From assembly GCA_021208135.1 (NCBI GenBank), contig JAJOKB010000046.1, positions 1 to 32,961 of the forward strand: DNA of 32,961 nt. The letters are read 5' to 3'. Below are positions 1 through 9,622 of this stretch, one piece after another. Source of the DNA: Verrucomicrobiota bacterium (GTDB lineage: Bacteria > Verrucomicrobiota > Verrucomicrobiia > Opitutales > Oceanipulchritudinaceae). Both the position numbers and the translations under genes were made by a program. Within the stretch, counting starts at the first letter, position 1. The number at the start of each line of letters is the position of its first letter. The notes beneath the pieces are model-generated. The model was not told the origin of the DNA, searched no databases, and saw only the letters and a list, made by a program, of their open reading frames with translations.

Positions 1-51
1 ACCGGCTGGTCCTCCACCAACGACAACTAAATCATAGGGTTCAATCGACAT
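1..51 (-). CDS. FAD/NAD(P)-binding oxidoreductase, N-terminal fragment
   Basis: Only the first 17 codons are in the window; the rest lies beyond its left edge. Reading the minus strand from the ATG at 51 gives MSIEPYDLVVVGGGPAG. The hydrophobic strand followed by GGGPAG is the Rossmann dinucleotide-binding motif (GxGxxG/A) found at the N-terminus of FAD-dependent reductases such as thioredoxin reductase, dihydrolipoyl dehydrogenase or geranylgeranyl-reductase-like proteins. Which of these it is cannot be decided from 17 residues. It follows the secreted PKD protein in the same direction after a 61-nt gap, so it could be in the same transcript. No clear Shine-Dalgarno sequence precedes it. Confidence 0.6.
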   Translation of the reverse strand, partial: MSIEPYDLVVVGGGPAG

Positions 52-112
52 ACCGCAACAGAACAACAACCTTTGCCGATTGACAACCCCAATCCTTGCA
101 AGTTTTTAGCAA

Positions 113-2714
113 TTACTCCGCTTGCAGTATCAATCTGAGGAACACAGCATTTTCGGTTTCTCCAGGCGTGGCGTCAACCGTCCATTGGTGATACCCATCG
201 CTGAGTGTCTCTGGTGTCAGTGCGGAAGTATCCACGGTGGACCAAGTGCTTAAATCCGCAGACTGTTCGACCGACCAAGTAAAGCCTTCGGCGTCTGCTC
301 GCGTACGGAATTTCATGACCCCCAAAGTCGTCGGAGTTCCATTTACGAGTTCCAAGCGCGGCATATACTCGGCGGGAACAGGGTCCAAGGGCCCTAATCC
401 AAATGCGAAACGCATTAAATTTGAAATGCCGTCGTTGGCGTAAGATTCCGTGGGCGCAGTTCCTTCCGCTCCACTGATGGCAAATGCCTCAAGCCACAGT
501 TCATAGGGACTGGGTTCAGGTTGAGCTGTGGTGACCTCGAAGAAACGGTGGGAACTAGCGGAATACCCGGCAGCGTTGCTCACGCGCAGGGTGACCAGAT
601 ATCTGCCGGACGCGTGCCAGTTGTGATTGACTACTTCACCTTCGGCAGTCGTGCCGTCGCCAAAATCCCAGTGCCAGGTGGCGTCCGCATGGGTGCTCTC
701 GCTGGCGGTGCCGTCAAAAGTGAAGATACCGTCTTCTTCGGCATAGCTAAAAGTGGCAAATGGTCGGTCGGCTGAGAAAGGTTTGAGCGCAAATATTGCG
801 GTTATTCCGGCATAGGCATCTGTGCCCCAGGCAGGAACATTGGCAGTAGGTATATTGTTCCCTCCAGCCGAAGTGCCTGCGTTGTTGCTGTGCTGGCCCA
901 CCACCAGAGCGCCACCGCTAATGGGGGAAGATGGCGCGCAAGTTGGTGTTGTCAGCACCACCGGTTCAGCATCAATATCGCCGTTGGGATATGTCCACTG
1001 TCCGGTCAACACACTGGAATAAGCCAGGGCATCCAACATGGGTTCATAAACTCTGGCCCAGTTATTCCAGGGCGCAGTACCCTCATTGAGAATGGGGTTG
1101 TTGTGGCCTAGTCGGCGCGGAAGTTTTTTGAAAGGCGTTGCTGGTAGTGACCATGCGAGGTCCTCTGCCAACAGTGTAAATGCGACCATCGGGTCCGACA
1201 CGCGTCGCATTTTCGGTGGCGCGTGTTGTTGTCAGATCCGGCCATCCGGCATTGTGATTGGGCCAGCCATCGTGAATGGGTTCAGGGTACGTTTGGGTGG
1301 GCCAGTTACCCCTATTGTTGATTATGCGCCGGAAAAAGCCTGCCAAAAAGGTCGCTGCCTCCAAATTGCCGTCATCCGCGCGCAGGCGGGCAATGTAACT
1401 GATATGAATATTGCCTTCAACTCCAGTGAATCTGTTTTGAAAGGCGTTGGCACCGGGGTTGAGGGCGATGTTGTTGCCAGACCAGAAATTGGAAGTGTTA
1501 TTGCCGTGGCACCGGGCCATGACAATGACACTGCCCCCAGCACTCAATGGAACCGAGTAATCAATGTCCATGCCATCAATGTACTGGTCGGGTGGGGATA
1601 CAAAGGTCGTGTCAATCAGGCCATCGCCAGTTGTATCCCGTGCTTCGGTGTACAGGCGGTTCCACCAGATCATCTCACCGTCGGCATTGTATCCTATGAC
1701 TGCTGGTTCGAAATCGGGCTGCTCGATGCGCGCTCCGGCATCCCAGAAAATAGATTTAATGTTGTATCCAAAATAAAAGTAATTGTTGCGCCGATCGACC
1801 GATATGGCGCCGATCCAGTGCCTGCCCTCGGCGCGGTAGCCGTTGTAGCCATAGGCCCGGTTATTGATGATGCGCACAGGTTCACCGGAGAAATCGTGGG
1901 TGCGCATGATGTCAATCGGCCATGTGCCCTGTCTGATACCGCCGTTGCCGTCAGGTGTAATGGCGAATAGTTCTTCATTGGTCCAGGATTGGTTGTCGGT
2001 GGGTAGGCGAATAGCGCTGTGCGTAGCCGTGGGGAAGTTTTGTCCAACACCGCGTTGCCAATCGCCGTTGACCCAATGGCTGGCGCGCAAACCAGGTAGT
2101 GAAGTCAAGTTGCCCTGAGGGTCCATGAAACCGATGGTGGCACTCCATTCTCCGCCTTGGGCAAAGACAACCCGACCATCGTTACCGACGTCCCAAGGTT
2201 GGAACACTTCATGGCCGTTTGCCGCCTGGATGCTGCGAATCCAATCAAAGGCAGTTGGCGTACCATCGACGAAGTTGTCGGAGAGCCTGCCAATAAAGTA
2301 GCCACCTGAAACTTGGCCGGAAACATAGAGCATGCCGGTGGGCTCTCCCGGAACCTCTGTGGTCCGCATCCACCGGAGGTTGGTTACAGCCCCGGCGGGG
2401 AGATGAACCACTTCGAGAATGCGTTCGGCATCTCCACTCAATCGCAAGATAAAGGCGACATTGGATCCGGATGGATTGGGCAGACCTGTCACTGGAATTT
2501 GTGTGCGCGCAATGTCCGCATCGATCCAATCGAGGTTTGCACTTACGCCGGCCACCAGAAAAGTGCCGTCAGACAGCTCCCGGACATCGTTGAAACGGGT
2601 GTTGGCATTGGCACCGGCATAAGTGACAACGAATCGCTGCACATTGCTGGCGTCAATGGAGGTAATAAATAGGCACAGCAATGCTGCGAAACAGGGTAGG
2701 AGGTAGTTTTTCAT
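113..2714 (-). CDS. Secreted beta-propeller-like/PKD-domain protein with verrucomicrobial C-terminal module (one frameshift)
   Basis: A protein of about 865 residues, exported and possibly surface-attached. I chose the ATG at 2714 because it begins a clean signal peptide (MKNYLLPCFAALLCLFITS, likely cut after IDA), whereas an upstream in-frame start would put 18 non-signal residues in front. The N-terminal ~530 residues contain loosely repeated 'DGTFLVAG / GMLYVSG / DGRIYTVG' blades typical of beta-propeller (SBBP-like) repeats. Next comes a PKD domain (WDFGDGTTAEGEVVNHNW, then YLVTLRVSNAAG). The C-terminus has a SNLMRFAFGLGP stretch and a final sandwich (VEQSADLSTWSTV ... FLRLILQ) seen in many Verrucomicrobiota secreted proteins. 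The frame breaks at a run of six T (1124-1129): five bases would join ...TTSNAFQK to LPRRLGHNN... without loss. The substrate or partner is unknown. The gene lies 66 nt after malQ in the same direction. Confidence 0.7.
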
Positions 2715-2780
2715 TTTAGTAGGAGGACAGGTATGTTTTGAGCACCAGCCTCCCAATGTCAACCTCAACAGGCAACTGGA

Positions 2781-4292
2781 TCAACGCGCGTACAAACTTT
2801 TCAATTCTCTCAAGTAAGCCCCGCTATCACGTTCCAGTATATCGAGTTGTGAACCCGTGCAACGCCATTGCCAATTGCCTTGTGCCTCGCCTGGAGTGTT
2901 CATGCGAGCGGGAGAACCAAGGCTGAGAAGGTCTTGCAGCGCCACCACGAACAGCTTGCTCACGGATGCATAGCCGGCGCGAATAAAGTCCCAGGGGACA
3001 TTGTCGCCCGGCACCCGCCAGTACCTGCGCATGAGATCCTTGGTGGCCTCAGGTTGGCTGTGATACCATTCCCAGCAGGTCGCATTATCGTGTGTTCCTG
3101 GGTACAGGACACTGTTGGGAATCAGATTGTGCGGCAGATAATCGCTGTTTTCGCCATCGAAGGCAAACTGCAGCACAGCCATGCCTGGAAGGCCTGTTTC
3201 TGCCAGTAATTTTCTCACCCCATCGGTGATCAAACCCAGATCTTCTGCGATCAGGCGTGCGCCGGGAATGCTTTTTTTGATTGCTTTGAAGAAATCCCAA
3301 TCCCGGTCCTGGCATCCAGGTGCCGTCCTTGGCGGTTTTCGCCGCTGCTGGTACAGACCAGTATTCGTCGAAGCCACGGAAGTGGTCGATGCGCACCACG
3401 TCGTACATGGTGAAATTGGCCTGCAAACGTTGCAGCCACCAACGGTAGCCATCTTTTTTGAGCGCCTTCCAATCAAACAAGGGGTTGCCCCACAGTTGAC
3501 CGTCAGCGGCAAAATAGTCCGGTGGGACACCGGCTACTGCGGTGGGTTTCAAATCCTTATCCAGTTGAAACCATTGCGGTTCAGCCCAGACGTCGGCGCT
3601 ATCCATAGCCACGAAGATAGGAATGTCGCCAATTATCCGTACGCCTTCCGCTTTGGCGTAGGTGCGCAATTTGTGCCATTGGCTGAAGAATTGGAATTGC
3701 AGGAACGCCTGCAGATCGCAGTCGCGCTGAATGGCTTCCTGCTCGAGCAGTAAGCAGGCTGACTTATAGTCGCGCTGTTCCGCTGGCCAACTGTACCAAG
3801 GCGCACCATTGTGGCGGGATTTAAGCGTGGCGAAGAGCGTGTAGGGCTGCAGCCAGGATTGATTTTCTGACTTAAAGGTTTCAAATTCGCGTGCACAGGT
3901 CGGCCTTTTGCAGTAATTTTCGTAGGCCAGGCGCAGTACTGGCCAGCGTCGCATCCACTGAGCCCCATAATCGACCTGATTGTTACTTAAATCTCTGAAA
4001 ATCAGTAAGTCTGATTCGTGCAGGTAGCCTTCACGCACGAGTTGCAACCAGATCAAGTCAGGTAGGGGTTGCCGGCAAAGGCGGAAAAACATTGATAAGG
4101 TGAATCGCCAAAACCAGTGGGTCCCAGCGGACACATTTGCCAATATTTAAAACCCAGATTGGCGAGGACATCGACAAAACGGTAGGCACCGCTGCCCAGG
4201 GTGCCAATGCCGGAGGGATCGGGCAAGGAAGTTGGGTGCAGGAGTACTCCGGCAGCGCGTTGATCCAGCCAGTTGAACAGAGGTTCTTTCAT
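2781..4292 (-). CDS. malQ: 4-alpha-glucanotransferase (amylomaltase), GH77, two frameshifts
   Basis: MalQ transfers alpha-1,4-glucan segments between maltodextrins in the cytoplasm. The reconstructed product is about 504 residues, the normal GH77 size. All hallmarks are present: the N-terminal GVLLHPTSLPDPSGIGTLG and [20 protein letters not shown] motifs, GDIPIFVAMDSADVW, the loop GVPPDYFAADGQLWGNP, the nucleophile Asp in VRIDHFRGFDEYW, the acid/base Glu in IAEDLGLIT, and the third acidic residue in GTHDNAT. The reading frame breaks twice: near 4055-4065, where a base appears to be lost after GNPYL, and at a CCC run at 3296-3298, where one base less joins WMPGPGL to DFFKAIKK. With the catalytic set intact and breaks at simple runs, this is probably a functional gene with sequence errors. 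It is transcribed divergently from the HU gene and is followed by the secreted PKD protein. The ATG at 4292 was chosen because it directly precedes the family N-terminus. Confidence 0.9.
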
Positions 4293-4544
4293 GAGTTAGC
4301 GTTGGTTGACTGTGATGACAGATTACCAATACTGCAGGTGGTGAGGTCTTTATGCAAGGATTTCACATGACAAAGACCGTTATTAGGAGGCGTTTTTCAT
4401 TAAATTTTCAATAACCACTCTGATGGATCCTAAAGGTGCTGTAATAATCAGCTATTAGCCTGCATTTGCTGTTGACGTAAAGGAAGGTAACGGGTTTTGT
4501 GACGCTTGTCCTAATTTTAACAACCCTAATCACAGGAAACTTAA
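4293..4544. promoter_or_regulatory. Divergent intergenic region between malQ and HU
   Basis: This 252-nt gap must hold promoters for both flanking genes, and I see no reading frame in it. On the plus strand TTGACG at 4472-4477 is a good -35, but the best -10 at 17-nt spacing is TTTTGT (4495-4500), which is weak. A Shine-Dalgarno-like AGGAAA at 4534-4539 sits 5 nt before the HU ATG. On the minus strand TTGTCA (complement of 4368-4373) with TAAAGA (complement of 4347-4352) at a short 15-nt spacing is a possible malQ promoter. The assignments are by eye and tentative. Confidence 0.35.
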
Positions 4545-4823
4545 ATGAATAAAGCAGAGCTCGTCGCAACCGTTCAAGCTAACCTCGGTGAAGGTGCAAC
4601 CAAAGCTGCCGCAGAACGCGCAGTTGATGCAGTCCTCGAAGCAATCAAAACCGGCATTGAAAAGGATCAGGCCGTGCAATTGATTGGCTTTGGTACATTC
4701 TCCGTTGTCGCCCGTTCAGCTCGTACCGGTATCAACCCCAAGACCAAAGAAAAGATCAAAATCCCTGCATCCAGTGCGGTTAAGTTCAAAGCTGGTGCCG
4801 CTCTCAAGAGCGTTGTCGCCTAA
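4545..4823 (+). CDS. hup: HU-family DNA-binding protein
   Basis: A small (92-residue) histone-like protein that bends DNA as a dimer and compacts the nucleoid. The sequence is a full-length HU/IHF fold: N-terminal helices (MNKAELVATVQANLGEGATK) and the signature GFGTFSVVARSARTGINPKT, which includes the beta-arm entry and the conserved Arg/Asn-Pro. Overall length and the absence of extensions favour HU over IHF. A well-placed ribosome binding site (AGGAAA, 5 nt before the ATG) and a strong terminator directly downstream suggest a highly expressed single-gene transcript. No frameshift is present. Confidence 0.95.
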   Translation: MNKAELVATVQANLGEGATKAAAERAVDAVLEAIKTGIEKDQAVQLIGFGTFSVVARSARTGINPKTKEKIKIPASSAVKFKAGAALKSVVA

Positions 4824-4839
4824 GTTTTGGCCAAAACTT
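4822..4839 (+). terminator. Palindrome overlapping the HU stop codon, possible first terminator
   Basis: AAGTTTTGG/CCAAAACTT is a perfect 18-nt palindrome that begins in the HU stop codon and is followed by GTTTTT. In RNA it can form a stem of about seven pairs with a tight loop next to a short U tract. It probably acts with the stronger hairpin 13 nt further on. It could instead be a protein-binding palindrome. Confidence 0.45.
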
Positions 4840-4851
4840 GTTTTTCAAAAC

Positions 4852-4879
4852 CGCCGCGATTCTTTCGCGGCGTTTTTTT
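4852..4879 (+). terminator. Rho-independent terminator of the HU gene
   Basis: CGCCGCGA (4852-4859), loop TTCTT and TCGCGGCG (4865-4872) form a perfect 8-bp GC-rich stem, followed at once by seven T (4873-4879). This is a textbook intrinsic terminator 28 nt after the HU stop. It separates hup from galK, whose start lies 57 nt after the T run. Confidence 0.92.
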
Positions 4880-4936
4880 ATTGGCTGTGTTTTTGTATTT
4901 TCATTTCGGATTCAGCTCTGTTTTATCTTCCCCATC

Positions 4937-6103
4937 ATGCACCAGACCATTTCTGAATTTTTCCAGACGACCTATGGTCAGTCTGCCGAAGTAGTAGCCC
5001 GTGCGCCAGGACGCATAGAATTTATTGGTAATCATGTTGATTACAATGGAGGCAAGGTATTGGGTGCCGCGATCAACCGATTTGTGACCGTGGCAGTGAA
5101 ATCCCGGTCAGATCGCCGCCTGCGATTTGTCAGTGCACAAGGAGGCGATATTGTGGAGATGGATTTGGACGATCTGACCCCTCGCAGTGGCAAGGTATCC
5201 TGGGTTAATTATCCGGTAGGGATGCTGCATGTATTGATTCGCGATGGCATGAAAGTTGAGCAGGGCTTTGATTTTGCAGTTACCAGTGACTTGCCATCGG
5301 GTGCCGGGCTTAGCAGCAGCGCTGCATTTGAATTATCGACTGCCCAGGCATTAGTTGCTCTGTACCAATACCCGCTGACATTGGAGCGGATGGTGTTATT
5401 GGCGCAAAAGGCGGAAAATGAGTTTGTGGGTGTGCCATGCGGGGTGCTGGATCAGGCTGTATCTGGTTTTGGCAAGCAAAACCACCTGGTGTTAATTGAC
5501 TGCCGCGAACCGGCATTTTCAACCCTGCCCTTGCCGGATGGGGTTCATTTCTGGATCTTCAACACGAACCTGAAACACAGCTTGGTCGATTCGTTATATG
5601 CCACCCGACATCGCGAGTGCCAAGTGGCATTGCGTCAGGTGCAAACGGAATTTGAAGAAGCGGCCTTTCTTACTGACATCAATGCTGCGCAGTTGCAAGC
5701 GCTGGCCCCTGGTATGCGGGCAGATCACTTTTCCCGGGCACAGCATGTGATTGAGGAACATGCCCGGGTTGAGGCGTGCGAGGAAATTCTGATGGGCGGC
5801 GGGGATCTGGCTGAAGTGGGCCGGTTGTTGTTTGCGTCCCACGACAGCTCGCGGCGGCTGTTTGGTAACAGCACGCCGGAACTGGACGCACTAGTGGAAT
5901 TATTGGCCGCTGAGCCCAATGTGTGGGGGGCCAGGTTAACAGGCGGTGGTTTTGGGGGTGCAGTGATGGCTTTGACCAAGGTGGCCTTTTCCGAAGCAGA
6001 TGCCGAAAGGTTGGCTGCCGCGTATAGACATCGATTGCCAGCGGCTCCAGAGCCCAGTATTTTTCATGTGACCACAGGAGATGGTGCCTGCCGATTACTT
6101 TGA
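4937..6103 (+). CDS. galK: Galactokinase (GHMP kinase family)
   Basis: Phosphorylates galactose at C1 using ATP, the first step of the Leloir pathway. The 388-residue product has the galactokinase signature near the N-terminus (GRIEFIGNHVDYNGG, residues about 25-39; the usual GEH is GNH here), the GHMP phosphate-binding loop LPSGAGLSSSAAFE, and the C-terminal TGGGFGG motif. The ATG at 4937 was chosen because the reading frame upstream runs through the HU terminator, and the family N-terminus (MHQTISEFFQTTYG) begins here. No galT or galE is nearby. A DtxR-type regulator starts 9 nt after the stop, so both are probably in one transcript. The gene is intact. Specificity for galactose rather than another sugar is inferred from the family. 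Confidence 0.88.
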   Translation: MHQTISEFFQTTYGQSAEVVARAPGRIEFIGNHVDYNGGKVLGAAINRFVTVAVKSRSDRRLRFVSAQGGDIVEMDLDDLTPRSGKVSWVNYPVGMLHVLIRDGMKVEQGFDFAVTSDLPSGAGLSSSAAFELSTAQALVALYQYPLTLERMVLLAQKAENEFVGVPCGVLDQAVSGFGKQNHLVLIDCREPAFSTLPLPDGVHFWIFNTNLKHSLVDSLYATRHRECQVALRQVQTEFEEAAFLTDINAAQLQALAPGMRADHFSRAQHVIEEHARVEACEEILMGGGDLAEVGRLLFASHDSSRRLFGNSTPELDALVELLAAEPNVWGARLTGGGFGGAVMALTKVAFSEADAERLAAAYRHRLPAAPEPSIFHVTTGDGACRLL

Positions 6104-6112
6104 CCATTCGCG

Positions 6113-6811
6113 ATGCCTAGTACCGCAGTTGAAAACTACATTAAAGAAATTTACCTGTTGTCGCAACGGCAGACAGGTGAGTTGGTGTTGATGGGCGATA
6201 TTGCCAAGGCATTGCAAGTCGCTCCGGGTACTGCGACTACAATGATGAAGTCTTTGGCGGCGAAAGATCTGGTTGAGTATGAAAGCCGTGTCGGGGTAAG
6301 GCTCTCCCCCACAGGTTTGCAACTGGCACTGCAAATTGTCCGCAAGCATCGCATATTGGAATACTTTTTGGTTGAAACTCTTGGTTTGGACTGGTCGGAG
6401 ATTCATCACGAAGCGGAGTTGCTCGAACACGCTGTATCTGAGCGAGTTTTGGAAGCACTGGATGCCTTTTTGGGCAGGCCGCAGTTTGATCCTCATGGAG
6501 ATCCCATCCCTGATGCCGCAGGCGGGCTTCCTGATCGCAGTCTCCGGTTGTTGGCCAAGTGTGAGGTGGGACAGACAGTGGAAATTGCGCGACTGGACGA
6601 CCGCGATGCAGAGTTTCTTCAGTTTGCCGAAGGCAGTGGATTAAAGCCGGGACTGAAATTGCGTGTGGCTGCTATATCCAAAATGGCGGGAGTGATGTCG
6701 CTGATGGATGTCGCCGCACCTGAAAGAATGATTACCCTTGGGATGCCTTCGGCAGCGCGAATATCAGTGCATCAGGACAAATTTGGCGGTGGCACTGGTG
6801 TCGGCGGCTGA
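6113..6811 (+). CDS. DtxR/MntR-family metal-dependent transcriptional regulator
   Basis: A 232-residue repressor-type protein. The N-terminal winged helix-turn-helix ([15 protein letters not shown] ... [21 protein letters not shown]) is followed by the dimerisation/metal-binding domain with the typical [12 protein letters not shown] and [13 protein letters not shown] segments that carry Fe/Mn ligands. The C-terminal ~75 residues look like the FeoA/SH3-like domain of longer family members. Such proteins sense Mn(II) or Fe(II) and repress uptake genes. No transporter is adjacent here, so its targets are elsewhere. It lies 9 nt after galK with no obvious ribosome binding site, which suggests co-transcription. 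Its last 48 nt overlap the 3' end of uvrA on the opposite strand. Confidence 0.88.
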   Translation: MPSTAVENYIKEIYLLSQRQTGELVLMGDIAKALQVAPGTATTMMKSLAAKDLVEYESRVGVRLSPTGLQLALQIVRKHRILEYFLVETLGLDWSEIHHEAELLEHAVSERVLEALDAFLGRPQFDPHGDPIPDAAGGLPDRSLRLLAKCEVGQTVEIARLDDRDAEFLQFAEGSGLKPGLKLRVAAISKMAGVMSLMDVAAPERMITLGMPSAARISVHQDKFGGGTGVGG

Positions 6812-9622
6812 CTGCATTGAATCCGGCGGTCCTGAGTAGAGTAGATTGCCGCCAGCATCCCCTCCGCCCGGTCCCAGGTCGATGATCCAGTCGGCAAGCC
6901 TGATGAATTCTGTATTGTGTTCAATGACCACAATGGTGTTTCCCTGGTCGCGCAGTTGGAAAAGCAGATCCAGCAGGTGCTGAATATCCAACCAGTGAAG
7001 ACCAGTGGTGGGTTCATCGAGGATATACAAGGTTTCTCCTTGCACACCCTTGCTCAGCTCAAGGGAAAGTTTGAGGCGCTGAGCCTCACCGCCGCTCAAC
7101 GTGTTGGCTGCCTGGCCGAGTTTAAGATAGCCAAGTCCAACAGCGCGCAAGGTTTCCAGTTTGTGTTTGATTTTGGGAACTTTGGCAAAAAAATCGGCAG
7201 CCTGCTCAACCGTTAGGTTTAGCACATCGGCGATATTCAATCCTCGGTAGCGCACCTCCAGTGTTTCCCGATTGTAGCGCAGACCTGCGCACGAAGGACA
7301 CTCGGAGTAAACGTCTGCCAAAAAGTGCATGTCCAATTTAATGACACCATCGCCGGCGCATCGTTCGCAGCGGCCCCCGCGCATGTTGAAGCTGAAGCGT
7401 GTCGGCTTATATCCGCGGACCTTGGCCAGAGAGGTTTGGGCAAACAAGGCGCGTAAATCGTCAAATACCTTGGTGAAGGTGGCGGGATTGGATCTCGGAC
7501 TGCGTCCGATCGGTTGTTGATCCACAACCACCACACGACTGAAATGCTCCAGACCGTTGATGCCACCATGTGCTCCGGGAATATCGCGGCTGCGGTTCAG
7601 TTTCATGGCAGCGCTCTTTGCCAGAATGTCATTGACCAAAGTGCTTTTTCCGGAGCCGCTGACTCCAGTAACACAGATAAACAATCCCACAGGGAACTGA
7701 ACATCCATCGCTTTGAGATTGTGTTCAGAGGGTGATTTTACCACTATGGATTTCGCTGTTGGACGCAGTCGTCTGCCAGCAGCTTGCAGGTGCTTTTGGC
7801 CACTTAAAAAGGCCGCTGAAACGGATTTTGGGCAGGCCAATAAGGATGTTAAATTGCCGGCGTAAACGATTGAACCGCCTGCTGCACCTGCTCCCGGGCC
7901 GACCTCAACAATAAAATCGGCACCTTTCATGAATTCCGGGTCGTGCTCCACTACTACCACGGAATTACCCCTGTCGCGCAACCCCTGCAGCGCTAGTAGC
8001 AGGCGATAGGTATCCGCTGCATGGAGGCCGATGGTGGGTTCGTCCAGAATGTAGGTGATGCCTGTCAACTCCATGCCCAACTGGCTTGCCAGGCGGACCC
8101 GTTGCGCTTCGCCGCCACTCAATGAGTTGAATGTTCGTTGCAGCCCAAGATAACCAAGCCCAACTTCGATAAGGAAGTGTAACCGTTGCTTGAGTGCCGA
8201 ACAAATTTCAGGAAATAAATGATTCGGTAACTGCTCCAGGAAGTGCAACGCCGTATGCAAGTCCATGGCGTTAAACTCCTGATAGGAGAGTGTATTCAAC
8301 AATACATGCCGTGCCTCGGCACGCAGACCGGAGCCCTTGCAGTCCGGGCAGGTTGCCGAGTGTTGGTAGGCCATTAATCTCGCCCGCAAACCGTCGCTGC
8401 TGGTCGAGCGTTGGGTTTCGGCCAGGTCAGCGAGCACACCGCCAAAATGTCGCGGCTCTGGCAAGGATTTGCCGGCTTTTAGCTTGAATGCGAACAATCG
8501 TTCGGTGTCCCCATGCAGTATGAGGTTTCGTACCTCAGGATCGAGTTCCTGCCAAGGCAAGTTCGGATCGAAGGGAACTTGTTCCGAAAGCTGCTTGAGC
8601 ATGGCATTGCGCTGAATGATCATGCGCCTGGAACCCAGACGCCACGGTTTGACAGCCCCGTTGCGCACCGAAAGACTGCTGTCAGGCACCACCAGTTCGG
8701 GGGCAAAGCGCAATGTTTGGCCGAGTCCGCCGCAGGTGGTGCATGCTCCGTCCGCATGGTTATTGGAAAAAGTGCGTGGTGTGACAGGTGGGTAAACTGT
8801 ACCGCAATGACTGCAAGACAACTCTCTGCTCAAGGTTACCTCGCGCCAGCCTGCAGGCGAGTCCTTGTCCTCGACCAATGCCAGCGCACGGTTTTTTCCC
8901 TCGCGAAAAGCCAGTTCCAAAGAGTCGGCCAGTCGACTGCGTTGCTCAGATTTCAGAGCCAATCTATCAATGACCAAGTCCAACACGACTGCTTGATTTC
9001 CTGAAGGCAGTTGGTTGGCCTCCTCCAGATCGGTAATCAATCCGTTGATGCGCACACGTTGAAATCCCTTTTGTCTGAGATGCGGAAACTCACCCCTGAC
9101 AATGGATGGTTTGGCTGTCAGGTAATGACAGAGTAGCTGAACGCGTTTGCCCTGATAATCGTGCAAGAGTAAATCCAGGCAATCATCCAGGGTTCGCCTG
9201 ACGATGGGGTGGCCATCTTGCGGACAAAAGGCTTCTCCGGCAAATGCCCATAGCAGCCGAGCGTAATCGGCCACCTCCGAGACGGTGGCAACTGTACTGC
9301 GTGGGTTAGTTTGGTTTCCTGTACGTTGTTCGATCGCAATGACAGGTGACAATCCGTGGATAAAATCGACTTCGGGGCGGGGGATTTGTTCTAATACTGA
9401 TTTGGCTCGTGTGGACAGACTGTCGATGAATTTGCGGTAACCCTCGGCATACAACGTATCAAAAGCCAGTGAGGATTTGCCGGAACCACTGACGCCGGTG
9501 ATAACTACGAGTTGGTTGCGAGGCAACCGAATCTCAATGTTGCGCAGGTTGTGCTGACGAGCGCCTTTGATGTGAATTTCGGAATAGCCTCGGGACGGCT
9601 GACCTGAGCTATTATCTGTCAT
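6764..9622 (-). CDS. uvrA: UvrABC excinuclease subunit A
   Basis: UvrA is the damage-recognition ATPase of nucleotide excision repair. The 952-residue protein is intact and of typical UvrA1 length. It has two ABC modules: Walker [13 protein letters not shown] (about 43-54) and [13 protein letters not shown] (about 653-665), signature motifs [16 protein letters not shown] (about 501-516) and [15 protein letters not shown], and Walker [12 protein letters not shown] and [11 protein letters not shown]. Zinc cysteines are visible at 270/273/294/297, 425/428 and 752/755/775/778. The UvrB-binding region is retained. The sequence diverges from the enterobacterial type in places (for example the [22 protein letters not shown] region), so it may be a second, phylum-specific UvrA. 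Its ATG overlaps the malQ2 stop by 11 nt, implying translational coupling. Its 3' end overlaps the dtxR-like gene. Confidence 0.93.
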   Translation of the reverse strand: MTDNSSGQPSRGYSEIHIKGARQHNLRNIEIRLPRNQLVVITGVSGSGKSSLAFDTLYAEGYRKFIDSLSTRAKSVLEQIPRPEVDFIHGLSPVIAIEQRTGNQTNPRSTVATVSEVADYARLLWAFAGEAFCPQDGHPIVRRTLDDCLDLLLHDYQGKRVQLLCHYLTAKPSIVRGEFPHLRQKGFQRVRINGLITDLEEANQLPSGNQAVVLDLVIDRLALKSEQRSRLADSLELAFREGKNRALALVEDKDSPAGWREVTLSRELSCSHCGTVYPPVTPRTFSNNHADGACTTCGGLGQTLRFAPELVVPDSSLSVRNGAVKPWRLGSRRMIIQRNAMLKQLSEQVPFDPNLPWQELDPEVRNLILHGDTERLFAFKLKAGKSLPEPRHFGGVLADLAETQRSTSSDGLRARLMAYQHSATCPDCKGSGLRAEARHVLLNTLSYQEFNAMDLHTALHFLEQLPNHLFPEICSALKQRLHFLIEVGLGYLGLQRTFNSLSGGEAQRVRLASQLGMELTGITYILDEPTIGLHAADTYRLLLALQGLRDRGNSVVVVEHDPEFMKGADFIVEVGPGAGAAGGSIVYAGNLTSLLACPKSVSAAFLSGQKHLQAAGRRLRPTAKSIVVKSPSEHNLKAMDVQFPVGLFICVTGVSGSGKSTLVNDILAKSAAMKLNRSRDIPGAHGGINGLEHFSRVVVVDQQPIGRSPRSNPATFTKVFDDLRALFAQTSLAKVRGYKPTRFSFNMRGGRCERCAGDGVIKLDMHFLADVYSECPSCAGLRYNRETLEVRYRGLNIADVLNLTVEQAADFFAKVPKIKHKLETLRAVGLGYLKLGQAANTLSGGEAQRLKLSLELSKGVQGETLYILDEPTTGLHWLDIQHLLDLLFQLRDQGNTIVVIEHNTEFIRLADWIIDLGPGGGDAGGNLLYSGPPDSMQSAADTSATAKFVLMH

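Noticed and set aside
1086-1970. Long open frame of 294 codons on the plus strand
   Set aside because: It lies wholly antisense to the secreted protein and has no recognisable motif or ribosome binding site; the minus-strand frame has a signal peptide and PKD domain.
4838-4936. 33-codon extension of galactokinase
   Set aside because: It reads through the HU terminator hairpin and T run, and the family N-terminus begins at 4937.
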